DNA of 64,000 bases from Lachnospiraceae bacterium JLR.KK002. Its GTDB lineage: Bacteria; Bacillota; Clostridia; Lachnospirales; Lachnospiraceae. A program made the translations under genes and the position numbers. The notes below the pieces were generated by a model. The model made no database searches and was not told the origin of the DNA. It saw only the letters and a list, made by a program, of their open reading frames with translations. How positions within the stretch are numbered: the first letter of the stretch is position 1; the number at the start of each line of letters is the position of its first letter. Below, in pieces: positions 47,800 to 57,467 of this stretch. The stretch is from positions 3,640,001 through 3,704,000 of the forward strand of contig JAYMNP010000001.1 in the NCBI GenBank assembly GCA_036941025.1, given 5' to 3'.

Positions 47800-50580
47800 G
47801 TGACAAAGATTCGATATTCTGCCGGACTGAAAATTGCAGCGATTGCAGCAGAGCAGGTATTCTCGGTGATACTGGTACTGTCTATTCTGATTCTGGCTGT
47901 GCTGTATCAGAAAGATATTCTGTATCTGGGAGAGGTAAAGGACAAATCCTTTGAGTCTTCCGGCTATTTTTCTTCCAAATTTCAGGAGACAGCAGAAGAA
48001 ATTCTGGATTTTACGGATTTGCGGAGAAAATTCGAAACAGACGGAAGTTATGACAGCGAAAAAGAAGTGGATATCCAAAGTTATTATGACAGCCGGGAGA
48101 TGGCAGGGCAGACTGCAGGGAAAAAAGAAAAAGGGCAGAGCAGAATCCGGTATCATCTGGGAGATTTATCCGAATGGTCAAGAGGATACAGCAAATCGGA
48201 TTTTGAATTCAGCTCTTCTTATACGGTGGACGGGGAAATTTACCAGAAACGGAATATTTATAAAAACGGCAACTCCGTGTTGAGTGAGGAAATCACAGTT
48301 TCCGGTCTGGGAGAAATGACCAGAGAACTGCAGGATGTGATTATTCAGAATGTGGAACATTATTACGGTGGTTCTTACAGCGTACCCTCTTCAGGAATGA
48401 ATCAGATGTCTGCCGCAGGAACAGACAGTGTTTCCCGGAACAGGGTAATGCGGGAACTTCAGGGGCAGAGTATGTCCACAGAAATGGATGTGGCGGAGAC
48501 CTCCTCCGAACAGATGGCAGAGGATTCGGAGACTTCCGAAAAAATGGATAAGATTATCCGAAAAGTTATGACGGGCGATTTGTATGAGCTGGACGGAGAA
48601 GAACTGGCCCTGCTTTTAAACAGCATGGATATGTCCTACGTGCAGAAGAATATCAGTTATGAATTTCCGGATGAGGATTACCTGCCGCTGGAAGGGACGG
48701 GAATATGGGACAGTTTTCTCAAAGGCAGGTACTCCATGGAGCAGATGTGCAGCGCCTATGCCGCACTGGAATATACCCTTGACAATATCGGAGAGGAAGT
48801 CAACCAGTATAAAAAATGCCTGAATCTGTATAATCTGACGGAAGACGGCACCAATGTAAGCTACCTGATCAGCAGGGGAAATGAAGACGTCATTTACACG
48901 AATATTTCAGAACCTGTCAATATGCAGCTGGAAGAATACGGAGAAAAAAAGGGAAAATACCTCTTTTATCAGGAACATGATATCCGTCTGAAAACCAATG
49001 TAAAAGGAATGGAGGATATATTTTACAACAGGCTGGAGCCCAGGTACGGAGGAAAAGGCAGCGTACTGTTTATCAGCGTGGATACGTCGTTTCCCCATCA
49101 GGACAGTTTTCTGGATGCAAAAGCAGAATATAACCGGCTGCATCCCTGGATATATCTCGGCATTCTGGGGATGGTTGTCAGTCTGGTTATGTGCCTGATT
49201 GCGCTGATTTATCTCAGCATGGCGGCGGGCAGGCGGGAAGAAGGCGGAAAAGTATATCTGAATCTGTTTGACCGTATACCCACGGAAGTTTTATATATTC
49301 TGGCAGTTCTGGAAGGGATTGCCTGCATTGTGATGATTGGAGAAGTGTTTGCAAGATTTGGCAGCGACCAGATGGCCGGGCTGCTGATTATGTTCGGGGT
49401 GCTGACATTTTTCAACACAGCTTTTCTGCTGATTTTTTATCTTAGCTTTATACGGAGAATCCGGGCGGGCGTTCTCTGGAGCAGCAGCATTCTGCACTGG
49501 TTTGCAAAAGGCATCGGAATGATGTTTACAACCAGAAAATCTTCTGCCAAGATGCTGTTCTGGTTTGGCCTGCACCTGGCAGCATGTTTTCTGATTTTTT
49601 CCCTTATGCTGGCCAATGCTTATGACCAGTCTCTGCTGACAGGAGGAACGCTGTGTTTCCTGCTGCTGTGCGCAGTGGAAGGCGTGCTGATTATCCGGGA
49701 AGGCGTTCAGCGCAACAAGGTTCTGGAAGGAATCCGGAACATTTCCGACGGAGATCTGGAGTACAAAATTGCCCTGGAAGAACTGACGGGAGATAACCGG
49801 CGGCTGGCAGAAGCAGTCAATGCTGTCGGGGACGGACTCTTTCATGCAGTGGACGCCAGTATGCGGAACGAACACTTAAAGGCAGATTTAATAACTAATG
49901 TTTCCCATGATATTAAAACGCCTCTCACGTCCATTATCAATTATGTGGATTTGCTGAAAAGAGAGGAACTGCCCAATGAGCGGGTACAGAATTACATTGC
50001 GGTGCTGGACAGCAAATCCCAGCGTCTGAAACAGCTGACCGAAGATCTGGTGGAGGCCTCCAAGGTCAGCTCCGGAAATATCAGGCTGGAAATGGAGCGG
50101 ATTAATCTGGTGGAGCTGGTATACCAGACAGGGGGCGAGTTCAATGAGAAATTCGAGGCCCGGAACCTTACCATAATCACAAAACTGCCCAGCGAGCCGG
50201 TGGTAATTATGGCGGATGGACGAAGAATCTGGCGTGTTCTGGAAAATCTTTACAACAATGTGGCAAAATATGCCATGGAACATACACGGGTCTATGTGGA
50301 TATGGAAGCAGACGGGGAGGAAGTGTCCTTTTCCATCAAAAATATTTCGGAAAATCCCCTGAACATACAGGCGGATGAGCTGACAGAGCGTTTTATCCGG
50401 GGAGATATTTCCCGAAGTACGGAAGGCAGCGGCCTGGGCCTTTCCATTGCCAAAAGCCTGACGGGCCTGATGGGAGGGAACTTTGAAATCTATCTTGACG
50501 GAGATTTGTTTAAAGCCACCATTCGTTTTAAGCAGGAGCCGGAAGTACGGAGGCTGCCGGATTCAGAAAATGAAGTATAA
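47800..50580 (+). CDS. Large membrane sensor histidine kinase
   Basis: A 926-residue kinase paired with the preceding regulator. One N-terminal helix (about 13-36) leads to an outside domain of about 410 residues that I do not recognise. Then come five helices (about 449-475, 497-518, 525-550, 585-608, 614-634), a HAMP-like linker, the dimerisation domain with phospho-His H703 in VSHDIKTPLTS, and an ATPase domain with GSGLGLSIAKS. This layout of a big extracellular domain plus multi-helix block recurs in Lachnospiraceae kinases. GTG start after GGTGGTGA. The signal is unknown. Confidence 0.9.
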   Translation: MTKIRYSAGLKIAAIAAEQVFSVILVLSILILAVLYQKDILYLGEVKDKSFESSGYFSSKFQETAEEILDFTDLRRKFETDGSYDSEKEVDIQSYYDSREMAGQTAGKKEKGQSRIRYHLGDLSEWSRGYSKSDFEFSSSYTVDGEIYQKRNIYKNGNSVLSEEITVSGLGEMTRELQDVIIQNVEHYYGGSYSVPSSGMNQMSAAGTDSVSRNRVMRELQGQSMSTEMDVAETSSEQMAEDSETSEKMDKIIRKVMTGDLYELDGEELALLLNSMDMSYVQKNISYEFPDEDYLPLEGTGIWDSFLKGRYSMEQMCSAYAALEYTLDNIGEEVNQYKKCLNLYNLTEDGTNVSYLISRGNEDVIYTNISEPVNMQLEEYGEKKGKYLFYQEHDIRLKTNVKGMEDIFYNRLEPRYGGKGSVLFISVDTSFPHQDSFLDAKAEYNRLHPWIYLGILGMVVSLVMCLIALIYLSMAAGRREEGGKVYLNLFDRIPTEVLYILAVLEGIACIVMIGEVFARFGSDQMAGLLIMFGVLTFFNTAFLLIFYLSFIRRIRAGVLWSSSILHWFAKGIGMMFTTRKSSAKMLFWFGLHLAACFLIFSLMLANAYDQSLLTGGTLCFLLLCAVEGVLIIREGVQRNKVLEGIRNISDGDLEYKIALEELTGDNRRLAEAVNAVGDGLFHAVDASMRNEHLKADLITNVSHDIKTPLTSIINYVDLLKREELPNERVQNYIAVLDSKSQRLKQLTEDLVEASKVSSGNIRLEMERINLVELVYQTGGEFNEKFEARNLTIITKLPSEPVVIMADGRRIWRVLENLYNNVAKYAMEHTRVYVDMEADGEEVSFSIKNISENPLNIQADELTERFIRGDISRSTEGSGLGLSIAKSLTGLMGGNFEIYLDGDLFKATIRFKQEPEVRRLPDSENEV

Positions 50581-50709
50581 ATTTTTATTGCAGTAACAGC
50601 AAAAAGGCTCTATAATGTAAGTACCATATTTTTGTAACAAAGTAAAATGCGGCGGATGTACCCCAACACACAGATTCCGCATCATATGACACGAGGAATG
50701 GGAAACTTT

Positions 50710-53076
50710 ATGGAAAAGAAAAACCAGATGGAAAACGTGCTGGATCATATAACAGGTGCTTCTGTTTTTGTCATGGCGCAGGACAGCCATGAGATTTTAT
50801 ACGTGAATGACCGGCTCAGGAAAATCAGGCCGTTTATACAACTGGGAGATATTTGTGAGGACGTATGGAACTGCGGCTGCCGGAACTGTCCCGGATGTCT
50901 TATGGGAGACAGGGAGAGCAGTTTCATAACCAGTTATGACATGCCTTTTGGAAAATTTGTGGATATGTCTGCCACAAAGATTATGTGGAATGATGAGATT
51001 CCTGCCTGTCTGGTGTCTATCAGCAATCACATGATGGAAGAACTGGACCAGGAGAAAGAACTTGGCAGGCAGCAGATGCAGATTGCAGTATCTCAGATTT
51101 ATACCATGGTAATTTCTGTAAATCTTACCCAAAATACATATTTTATGGTGGAGTATGCAGGATTTGACAGCCATTGCGCGCCTGTTTCCGGAACCTTTGA
51201 CAGTCTGATAGAAAGCGGCGCAGCCACCATGCATCCGGATTACCGGGAGGCATTTGTGGAGAAGTTCAGCAGAAGCAGTCTTCTGAAGCTGTACGGAGAG
51301 GGAGGGAGATCCAGATACATGGAACACCTCCAGATGGGAGATGACGGCAGTTACCACTGGACGGATACCCATGTTATCCGTATTGAGAATCCTTACAGTG
51401 AGGATATTATGCAGATTTCTCTGAGCCGGAATATTGACGACCAAAAGGCCATGGAGGAACAGATTCGGAATGCTGTTCTGCAGCAGGTGGAAGTCAGCAA
51501 GCGATTTGCCATCAGTATCCGTAACATGTATGACGACATTTACGAAGCGGATCTGGTACGCGGGGAAATTTATAATTTCCGGTATGAGGATACAGGTCTG
51601 GCCAGAGTACTGATGGATAAGAGCTACCGGGAACTGGTGGAGGAGATTGCGGAAGAACAGGTCTGCCCGGAATGCCGGGAAAAGTACCTTGAAAACATGT
51701 CGGTGTATACCCTGCAGAAACATCTGCTGGAAGAAGAAAAACAGGTGTATTTTGAGTACCGGAGAGAGAAAACAGGAGGGGAATGCCACTGGTATTCCAA
51801 CCTGATTCAGCTTGTATCCGAGAATCAGAATGATTTCCGCATTATGATTTTTGCCCGTGATATCAATGCAATCCGGAATAAAGATGAGCAGAAGAAGCAG
51901 GAACTGCAGAAAGCACTGGAGGAAGCCAAAAGTGCCAACCGGGTCAAAGCAGACTTTATTTCCAGAATGTCCCATGACATTCGTACTCCTATCAACGCCA
52001 TTATGGGGATGTCTGCCATTGCTTCCGCCAGCCCTGAGGATTCCGGAAAGGTTGGAGAGTGCCTGGAGAAAATAGGCCTTTCTGCCAGATTTCTGCTGTC
52101 TATGATCAATGATATTCTGGATATGTCCAGAATTGAAAGCGGGAAACTGGTCATTGTGGAGAAGGAGTTCCGATTCCGGGAACTGATGCAGGAAATCACT
52201 TCCATGATAACCGTGCAGGTGCAGGAAAAGAAGCAGGAGTTACATATTTCCATTGAAGAGAATGTGGCGGAGGCTTATCTGGGCGACGCCATGCATTTGA
52301 AGCAGATTCTTCTGAATCTTCTGAGTAACGCGATACAGTTTACCAGAGAGGAAGGGCGTATTTCCCTGACCGCCCGGCAGACAGAAAAGAGTGGAGAACA
52401 GGCAGTTCTTAAGATTCAGGTGGAAGACAATGGAATCGGAATGAGCGAGGAATTTCAGAAAGTGCTGTTTGAGCCCTTTGAGCAGGAAAATGCCACGGAA
52501 GGGCGGGTGTTTGAGAGCAGCGGTCTGGGCCTTTCCATTACCAGAAATCTGGTACAGCTTATGGGCGGTACCATAGAGTTTGAAAGCAAAATTGCGGAGG
52601 GAACCACTTTTGAGGTGGAACTTCCCTTTAAAATCACAGAGGAATTTCCCCGGAGAGAAGCAGAAGTAACGGAGGTGGAACCGGAAGGATTTCAGGGCCA
52701 GCGGGTGCTGGTGGTGGAGGATAATGATATCAATCTGGAGATTGTGCAGACCATTCTGGAAGGCTGGAACCTGGTGGTGGACGCCGCAGAAAATGGTCTG
52801 GTGGCTCTGGAAAAATTCAGGGCTTCCCGGCCGGGCTGGTACCGTCTTATACTGATGGATATCCGTATGCCGGTGATGGACGGACTGACGGCCACCAGAA
52901 AAATCCGGGGTCTGAACCGGGAGGACGCCGGTACCGTGCCTATTATGGCCCTGACAGCCAATGCTTCACAGGAGGACAGCAGGTATGCGGCCAGTATCGG
53001 GATGAATGAATATCTGACCAAACCGGTGGAAATGAAGCTGCTGTACCGGAAGATAAAAGAGTTCTTTTGCAGATAA
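50710..53076 (+). CDS. Hybrid histidine kinase/response regulator with Cys-cluster PAS domain
   Basis: A soluble protein of about 788 residues. The N-terminal PAS-like domain (VLDHITGASVFVMAQ..., about 8-110) holds a dense Cys set, C49, C55, C57, C60 and C63, that could bind a metal or Fe-S cluster. A second PAS-like region (about 130-400) follows. The kinase core has phospho-His H422 (SHDIRTPINA), DNGIGMS and SSGLGLSITRN. The receiver has D717 (LMDIRMPVMDG) and a KP pair near the end. The start is uncertain: 50710 has a weak GAGGA site 12 bases upstream, while the longer 50647 start has none. No output gene lies beside it. Confidence 0.85.
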   Translation: MEKKNQMENVLDHITGASVFVMAQDSHEILYVNDRLRKIRPFIQLGDICEDVWNCGCRNCPGCLMGDRESSFITSYDMPFGKFVDMSATKIMWNDEIPACLVSISNHMMEELDQEKELGRQQMQIAVSQIYTMVISVNLTQNTYFMVEYAGFDSHCAPVSGTFDSLIESGAATMHPDYREAFVEKFSRSSLLKLYGEGGRSRYMEHLQMGDDGSYHWTDTHVIRIENPYSEDIMQISLSRNIDDQKAMEEQIRNAVLQQVEVSKRFAISIRNMYDDIYEADLVRGEIYNFRYEDTGLARVLMDKSYRELVEEIAEEQVCPECREKYLENMSVYTLQKHLLEEEKQVYFEYRREKTGGECHWYSNLIQLVSENQNDFRIMIFARDINAIRNKDEQKKQELQKALEEAKSANRVKADFISRMSHDIRTPINAIMGMSAIASASPEDSGKVGECLEKIGLSARFLLSMINDILDMSRIESGKLVIVEKEFRFRELMQEITSMITVQVQEKKQELHISIEENVAEAYLGDAMHLKQILLNLLSNAIQFTREEGRISLTARQTEKSGEQAVLKIQVEDNGIGMSEEFQKVLFEPFEQENATEGRVFESSGLGLSITRNLVQLMGGTIEFESKIAEGTTFEVELPFKITEEFPRREAEVTEVEPEGFQGQRVLVVEDNDINLEIVQTILEGWNLVVDAAENGLVALEKFRASRPGWYRLILMDIRMPVMDGLTATRKIRGLNREDAGTVPIMALTANASQEDSRYAASIGMNEYLTKPVEMKLLYRKIKEFFCR

Positions 53077-53139
53077 ACCCAAATTATGCACAGCCTGTCG
53101 GCTGGCGGGCCCCATGGTCATCCATACTTTGAAAGTCAG

Positions 53140-53197
53140 GGAACAGTTCAGCCCAGGACTTTGCGCCTGCTGCAAAGTCCGTGAGAATGTGTAATGG
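53140..53197. repeat. Intergenic repeat R3, copy 2
   Basis: AACAGTTCAGCCCAGG, a perfect hairpin GGACTTTGC / GCAAAGTCC, then GAGAATGTGTAA. It matches 18649-18702. Its first bases also resemble one end of repeat R2. Confidence 0.65.
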
Positions 53198-53204
53198 TTG
53201 AGAA

Positions 53205-53249
53205 GAATCCGGCCTCTTTGCCGAAGGCAAACTGGAACAGGCCGGATTC
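53205..53249. repeat. Repeat R5, copy 2 (hairpin like the fucO terminator)
   Basis: GAATCCGGCC...GGCCGGATTC, 45 nt, with the same length and inner CTTTGC...GCAAA pattern as 5551-5595. It lies after the hybrid kinase gene but lacks a long T-run. A further hairpin GTAACTAT...ATAGTTAC follows at 53251-53281. Confidence 0.65.
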
Positions 53250-53310
53250 AGTAACTATGAAACCGAAGGCTGAATAGTTACAAGCCAGGGCCTTTCAAAA
53301 TAAAATTACC

Positions 53311-53339
53311 TTGCAATTTCAGTAACAGACCCGTATAAT
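53311..53339 (+). promoter_or_regulatory. Promoter of the aconitase-family gene
   Basis: TTGCAA (53311-53316), a 17-nt spacer and TATAAT (53334-53339). Confidence 0.7.
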
Positions 53340-53357
53340 ACTTTAGTAAGGAGAAGC

Positions 53358-53383
53358 AAGCCGATGGAGGTTTCCATTGGCTT
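53358..53383 (+). promoter_or_regulatory. Leader hairpin of the aconitase-family gene
   Basis: AAGCCGATGGA-GGTT-TCCATTGGCTT, eleven pairs with one G-U, placed between the promoter and the ribosome binding site and starting about a dozen bases after the expected transcription start. It could stabilise the message or bind a regulator. Confidence 0.5.
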
Positions 53384-53435
53384 CTTTCATCATTCAGCAG
53401 GAAAGATTCTTTATTATCATTCAGGAGGAAATAAT

Positions 53436-55742
53436 ATGATAAAATTACACGACGGAGGGGTTTATCTGGTCAACGGTACCACGCTGATTGACGACGGCCC
53501 CCAGGCAGCGGCAGCCATCCGGAAAGAAACCGGTAAGGAAGTAACCAGAGAGGAAGCAGCCGGAAGCACCATTGCATATGGAATTCTGGCAGACCACAAT
53601 ACTTCCGGAAATATGGAGAAATTAAAAATTAAATTTGATAAACTGACGTCCCACGATATTACTTTTGTGGGTATTATTCAGACTGCACGGGCCTCCGGAC
53701 TGGAGAAATTTCCGGTTCCCTATGTACTGACCAACTGCCACAATTCCCTGTGTGCAGTGGGAGGGACCATCAATGAAGACGACCACATGTTCGGGCTGAG
53801 CTGCGCCAAAAAATACGGCGGCGTCTATGTACCGCCTCATCAGGCAGTTATCCACCAGTATGCCAGAGAAATGCTGGCAGGAGGCGGCAAAATGATTCTG
53901 GGCTCCGATTCCCATACCCGTTACGGGGCGCTGGGTACCATGGCCATGGGAGAGGGAGGGCCGGAACTGGTAAAACAGCTTCTGAACAAAACCTATGATA
54001 TCAATATGCCGGGCGTGGTGGGAGTTTATCTTACCGGAAAACCTCAGAAGGGAGTGGGCCCTCAGGATGTGGCTCTGGCCATTATCGGAGAAGTATTTGC
54101 CAACGGTTATGTGAATAATAAAGTGATGGAATTTGTGGGCCCCGGCGTATCATCCTTAAGTGCAGATTTCCGCATCGGTATCGACGTTATGACTACAGAA
54201 ACCACATGTCTGTCGTCTATCTGGAGAACAGATGACACAATCCGGGAATTCTATGAAATTCATGGACGGAAAGAAGAATTTAAGGAGCTGAATCCCGGCC
54301 AGGCTGTTTATTACGACGGCATGATAGAAGTGGATTTGAGTAAAGTGAAGCCCATGATTGCCATGCCCTTCCACCCCAGTAATACGTACACCATTGAGGA
54401 ATTAAATGCAAATCTTATGGACATTCTGGACGACTGCGAGAAGAAAGCCCAGGTGAGTCTGGACGGAGCGGTGGATTTCACTCTGAAAGATAAGGTCCGG
54501 AACGGGAAACTCTATGTGGACCAGGGAATCATTGCGGGCTGTGCCGGCGGCGGATTTGAAAATATTGCGGCGGCGGCGGATATTATGGAAGGAGCCAGCA
54601 TTGGTTCCGATGAGTTTACGCTGAGTATATATCCGGCAAGTATGCCCATTTATATGGAACTGATGAAGACAGGTGCGGCAGAGACACTGATGGAAACAGG
54701 CGCCATTCTGAAAACGGCTTTCTGCGGGCCATGTTTCGGCGCCGGAGATACACCGGGCAATAACGGATTCTCCATCCGCCATTCCACCAGGAACTTCCCC
54801 AACCGGGAAGGAAGCAAGCTCCAGAGCGGACAGATTGCTTCCGTGGCTCTGATGGACGCCCGTTCCATTGCAGCCACAGCGGCAAATAAGGGATATCTTA
54901 CCGCAGCTACCGACATGGACGTATACTACACTAATCCGAAATATCATTTTGACAGCAGAATTTATGCGAACCGGGTGTTCGACAGCAAAGGGGTTGCAGA
55001 TCCCGCACAGGAAATCAAATTCGGCCCCAATATCAAAGACTGGCCGGCCATGAGCGAACTGCCTCAGAATATGGTATTAAAAGTGGTTTCCGAGATTCAT
55101 GACCCGGTTACCACCACGGACGAGCTGATTCCTTCCGGAGAGACTTCCTCCTACCGCTCCAATCCTCTGGGTCTGGCAGAGTTCACCCTGTCCAGAAAAG
55201 ATCCCGCCTATGTGGGACGGGCCAAAGAGATTCAGAAGGCCCAGAAGGCGCTGGAAGCAGGTACCTGCCCCATAGAGGCAGTGGAAGAACTGGGGCCGGT
55301 CATGGAAGCCATTCACAGAGTATTTCCGGAAAAAGCCTTTGGAGAAAAATCAGAAGCCGGACTGCTGGGATTTGGAAGCACTATCTTTGCCGTAAAACCG
55401 GGAGACGGTTCCGCCAGGGAGCAGGCTGCCTCCTGCCAGAAGGTGCTGGGGGGATGGGCGAATATCGCCAACGAGTATGCAACGAAACGCTACCGCTCCA
55501 ATCTGATTAACTGGGGTATGCTTCCCTTCCTGATTTCAGAGGGAGAATTGCCTTTCTCAAATGAAGATTATATTTTTATTCCGGATATCCGCCAGGCAGT
55601 GGAGGACAGGAAAACGGACATTCCGGCCTATGTGGTGAAAGACGGAGAATTGAAAGAATTTACCCTGGGCATGGGTGAACTGACCGAAGATGAACGCACA
55701 ATTATTTTAAAAGGCTGCCTGATTAATTATTATAAGGGATAG
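53436..55742 (+). CDS. Aconitase-family hydratase (YbhJ-like)
   Basis: A 768-residue (de)hydratase of the aconitase superfamily, closest in size and pattern to the E. coli YbhJ group. Candidate [4Fe-4S] ligands lie in [12 protein letters not shown] and in [10 protein letters not shown] (C-x-x-C). [20 protein letters not shown] and the C-terminal swivel-domain pattern ([13 protein letters not shown]) are typical. A normal citrate aconitase role is possible, but no other TCA genes are nearby and the substrate is open. ATG at 53436 follows CAGGAGG; the in-frame ATG at 53364 lies in the leader hairpin. Confidence 0.85.
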   Translation: MIKLHDGGVYLVNGTTLIDDGPQAAAAIRKETGKEVTREEAAGSTIAYGILADHNTSGNMEKLKIKFDKLTSHDITFVGIIQTARASGLEKFPVPYVLTNCHNSLCAVGGTINEDDHMFGLSCAKKYGGVYVPPHQAVIHQYAREMLAGGGKMILGSDSHTRYGALGTMAMGEGGPELVKQLLNKTYDINMPGVVGVYLTGKPQKGVGPQDVALAIIGEVFANGYVNNKVMEFVGPGVSSLSADFRIGIDVMTTETTCLSSIWRTDDTIREFYEIHGRKEEFKELNPGQAVYYDGMIEVDLSKVKPMIAMPFHPSNTYTIEELNANLMDILDDCEKKAQVSLDGAVDFTLKDKVRNGKLYVDQGIIAGCAGGGFENIAAAADIMEGASIGSDEFTLSIYPASMPIYMELMKTGAAETLMETGAILKTAFCGPCFGAGDTPGNNGFSIRHSTRNFPNREGSKLQSGQIASVALMDARSIAATAANKGYLTAATDMDVYYTNPKYHFDSRIYANRVFDSKGVADPAQEIKFGPNIKDWPAMSELPQNMVLKVVSEIHDPVTTTDELIPSGETSSYRSNPLGLAEFTLSRKDPAYVGRAKEIQKAQKALEAGTCPIEAVEELGPVMEAIHRVFPEKAFGEKSEAGLLGFGSTIFAVKPGDGSAREQAASCQKVLGGWANIANEYATKRYRSNLINWGMLPFLISEGELPFSNEDYIFIPDIRQAVEDRKTDIPAYVVKDGELKEFTLGMGELTEDERTIILKGCLINYYKG

Positions 55743-55844
55743 CCTGCTGCAAAAACGGTCCGCCGGGCAGGACAGCTTCGGAGAGCCTGTCCAGGGGCGG
55801 ATGAAATAAAGGAGAGGCTCTGCGGGAAGAAAGGAAGTTTTATT

Positions 55845-57200
55845 TTGGACAAACAGGAGAATAAACAGAGAAAGGAAAAATCGAACTGGAATATCAGGCC
55901 CTATATGGCTGTGGGGCTGACTTCCTTTCTGGTCATTGTGGCCAGTATCTTATTTTTCTTTCTGATTTACCGATATCACGGATTTACAAAAATTGTGGAT
56001 AAAATGATGGTAATTCTGCAGCCCATCATTATCGGACTGATTCTTGCATATCTGGTGACGCCGATTGTGAATTTTGAGGAACGCCATTTGCTGCCTTATA
56101 TGCGGGAGAAAATGAAGAATCCGAAGAAAGCGGACAAAATGGTGCGCGGCTTAAGCGTGGCAGGAGCGCTGCTGTTTGTGGCAGTGATTATCGGCGTTTT
56201 GCTGCAGATGGTAATTCCGGAACTTTACCGGAGCATCAATGGCATGATTGGCACTCTGCCCAGACAGGTCAACAGTTTTATGGACTGGCTCAACGAGTAT
56301 GTAAGCTCGGACAGCGAGATTTCCGGTTATCTGGAAACGGCACTGACAAAGGGTACGGAATTTTTTGAAAACTGGGCACAGACAGAATTTCTTCCCCAGA
56401 CCAAGAATATCATTGCCGGACTGACTTCCGGTGTGATTATAGCCGTAAAACTGGTGTTTAACGTGGTGGTGGGCATTATTATTTCCATTTATGTGCTGAT
56501 GAGCAAAGAAGATTTTATCGGCCAGAGCAAGAAAATTACTTATGCTGTTTTTCCTGCTAAAAAAGCCAACGCTATTATTCATACCGTCCATAAAAGCAAC
56601 GAAATATTCGGCGGCTTTATTTCCGGGAAAATCCTGGATTCTCTGATTATCGGACTGCTCTGCTTTGCCTGCCTGTATCTGATGAAAATGCCCTATACGG
56701 TGCTGGTCAGCGTAATTGTAGGCGTGACAAATGTAATTCCCTTTTTCGGGCCTTATCTTGGAGCAGTGCCCAGCGCCATCCTGATTATGCTGGCAAATCC
56801 CATAAAAGGACTGTATTTTATTATTTTCATTGTGGTGCTTCAGCAGATAGACGGAAATATCATCGGACCAAAAATTCTGGGAGATTCCACCGGATTATCT
56901 TCCTTCTGGGTGGTGTTTGCCATTCTGACCTTCGGCGGAATTTTCGGTATTCCCGGCATGATTATCGGTGTTCCGGTATTTGCGGTGATTTTCTATGTGA
57001 TTAAAAATATTCTGTCCTGGGTCCTGAAGAAAAAGCAGCTTCCCAGGGATACGGAGAGTTATATCAGGGCGGAACGGCTGGACCCTGCAACCAACAGGCT
57101 GATTTGTTTCCCGGAAGAAGATTCGGTGAAAAAGCAGAGAAAGCTGAGGGAATCGAAAAAAGAGAACAGGGATGAAAAAAATAAGGCAGACAGACCATAA
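55845..57200 (+). CDS. AI-2E family transporter
   Basis: A 451-residue membrane protein of the AI-2E (PF01594) family. Helices lie at about 23-45, 52-72, 105-130, then after a soluble loop at about 205-228, 255-280, 283-310, 315-340 and 355-385; the conserved VTNVIPFFGPYLGAVP and GDSTGLSSFWVVFAIL segments are present. Family members export small solutes or Na+; the autoinducer-2 role of the name giver is not general. The tail is strongly charged. The start is TTG after AAGGAAG. Confidence 0.88.
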   Translation: MDKQENKQRKEKSNWNIRPYMAVGLTSFLVIVASILFFFLIYRYHGFTKIVDKMMVILQPIIIGLILAYLVTPIVNFEERHLLPYMREKMKNPKKADKMVRGLSVAGALLFVAVIIGVLLQMVIPELYRSINGMIGTLPRQVNSFMDWLNEYVSSDSEISGYLETALTKGTEFFENWAQTEFLPQTKNIIAGLTSGVIIAVKLVFNVVVGIIISIYVLMSKEDFIGQSKKITYAVFPAKKANAIIHTVHKSNEIFGGFISGKILDSLIIGLLCFACLYLMKMPYTVLVSVIVGVTNVIPFFGPYLGAVPSAILIMLANPIKGLYFIIFIVVLQQIDGNIIGPKILGDSTGLSSFWVVFAILTFGGIFGIPGMIIGVPVFAVIFYVIKNILSWVLKKKQLPRDTESYIRAERLDPATNRLICFPEEDSVKKQRKLRESKKENRDEKNKADRP

Positions 57201-57238
57201 GATCTGTCCCTGTTCTGAAAGTCCGGTAATTTTTCATA

Positions 57239-57276
57239 AAAAACAGAAGTACCCTGAGGGGCGCTTCTGTTTTTTT
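57239..57276 (+). terminator. Terminator of the AI-2E family gene
   Basis: AAACAGAAG...CTTCTGTTTTTTT with inner CCCT/AGGG pairing. Confidence 0.75.
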
Positions 57277-57278
57277 GC

Positions 57279-57332
57279 TTCTATCAGGAAAGACCTTGTC
57301 ACGCTAAAGTGTGAAAGTGCCTTCCTGTAGAA
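57279..57332. repeat. Intergenic repeat R1, copy D (left hairpin)
   Basis: TTCTATCAGGAAAGACC...GCCTTCCTGTAGAA with inner CACGCTAAAGTGTG. It is followed at 57352 by GATGCGCACTCG, as at 9813, but no R4 module follows. Confidence 0.7.
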
Positions 57333-57376
57333 ACAAATTAAGATGCGCACTCGCCCCGCAGGCGGAGTATTTGACT

Positions 57377-57406
57377 TTGACATTTATGGGTGAAATATGG
57401 TAGAAT
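57377..57406 (+). promoter_or_regulatory. Promoter of the TPR/AAA gene
   Basis: TTGACA (57377-57382), an 18-nt spacer and TAGAAT (57401-57406). Confidence 0.65.
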
Positions 57407-57467
57407 GCAAGGAACAGGCTGATAATCAGGAGTTTTATACCTTTTTGATAAATTTGAGGTGAAACCG

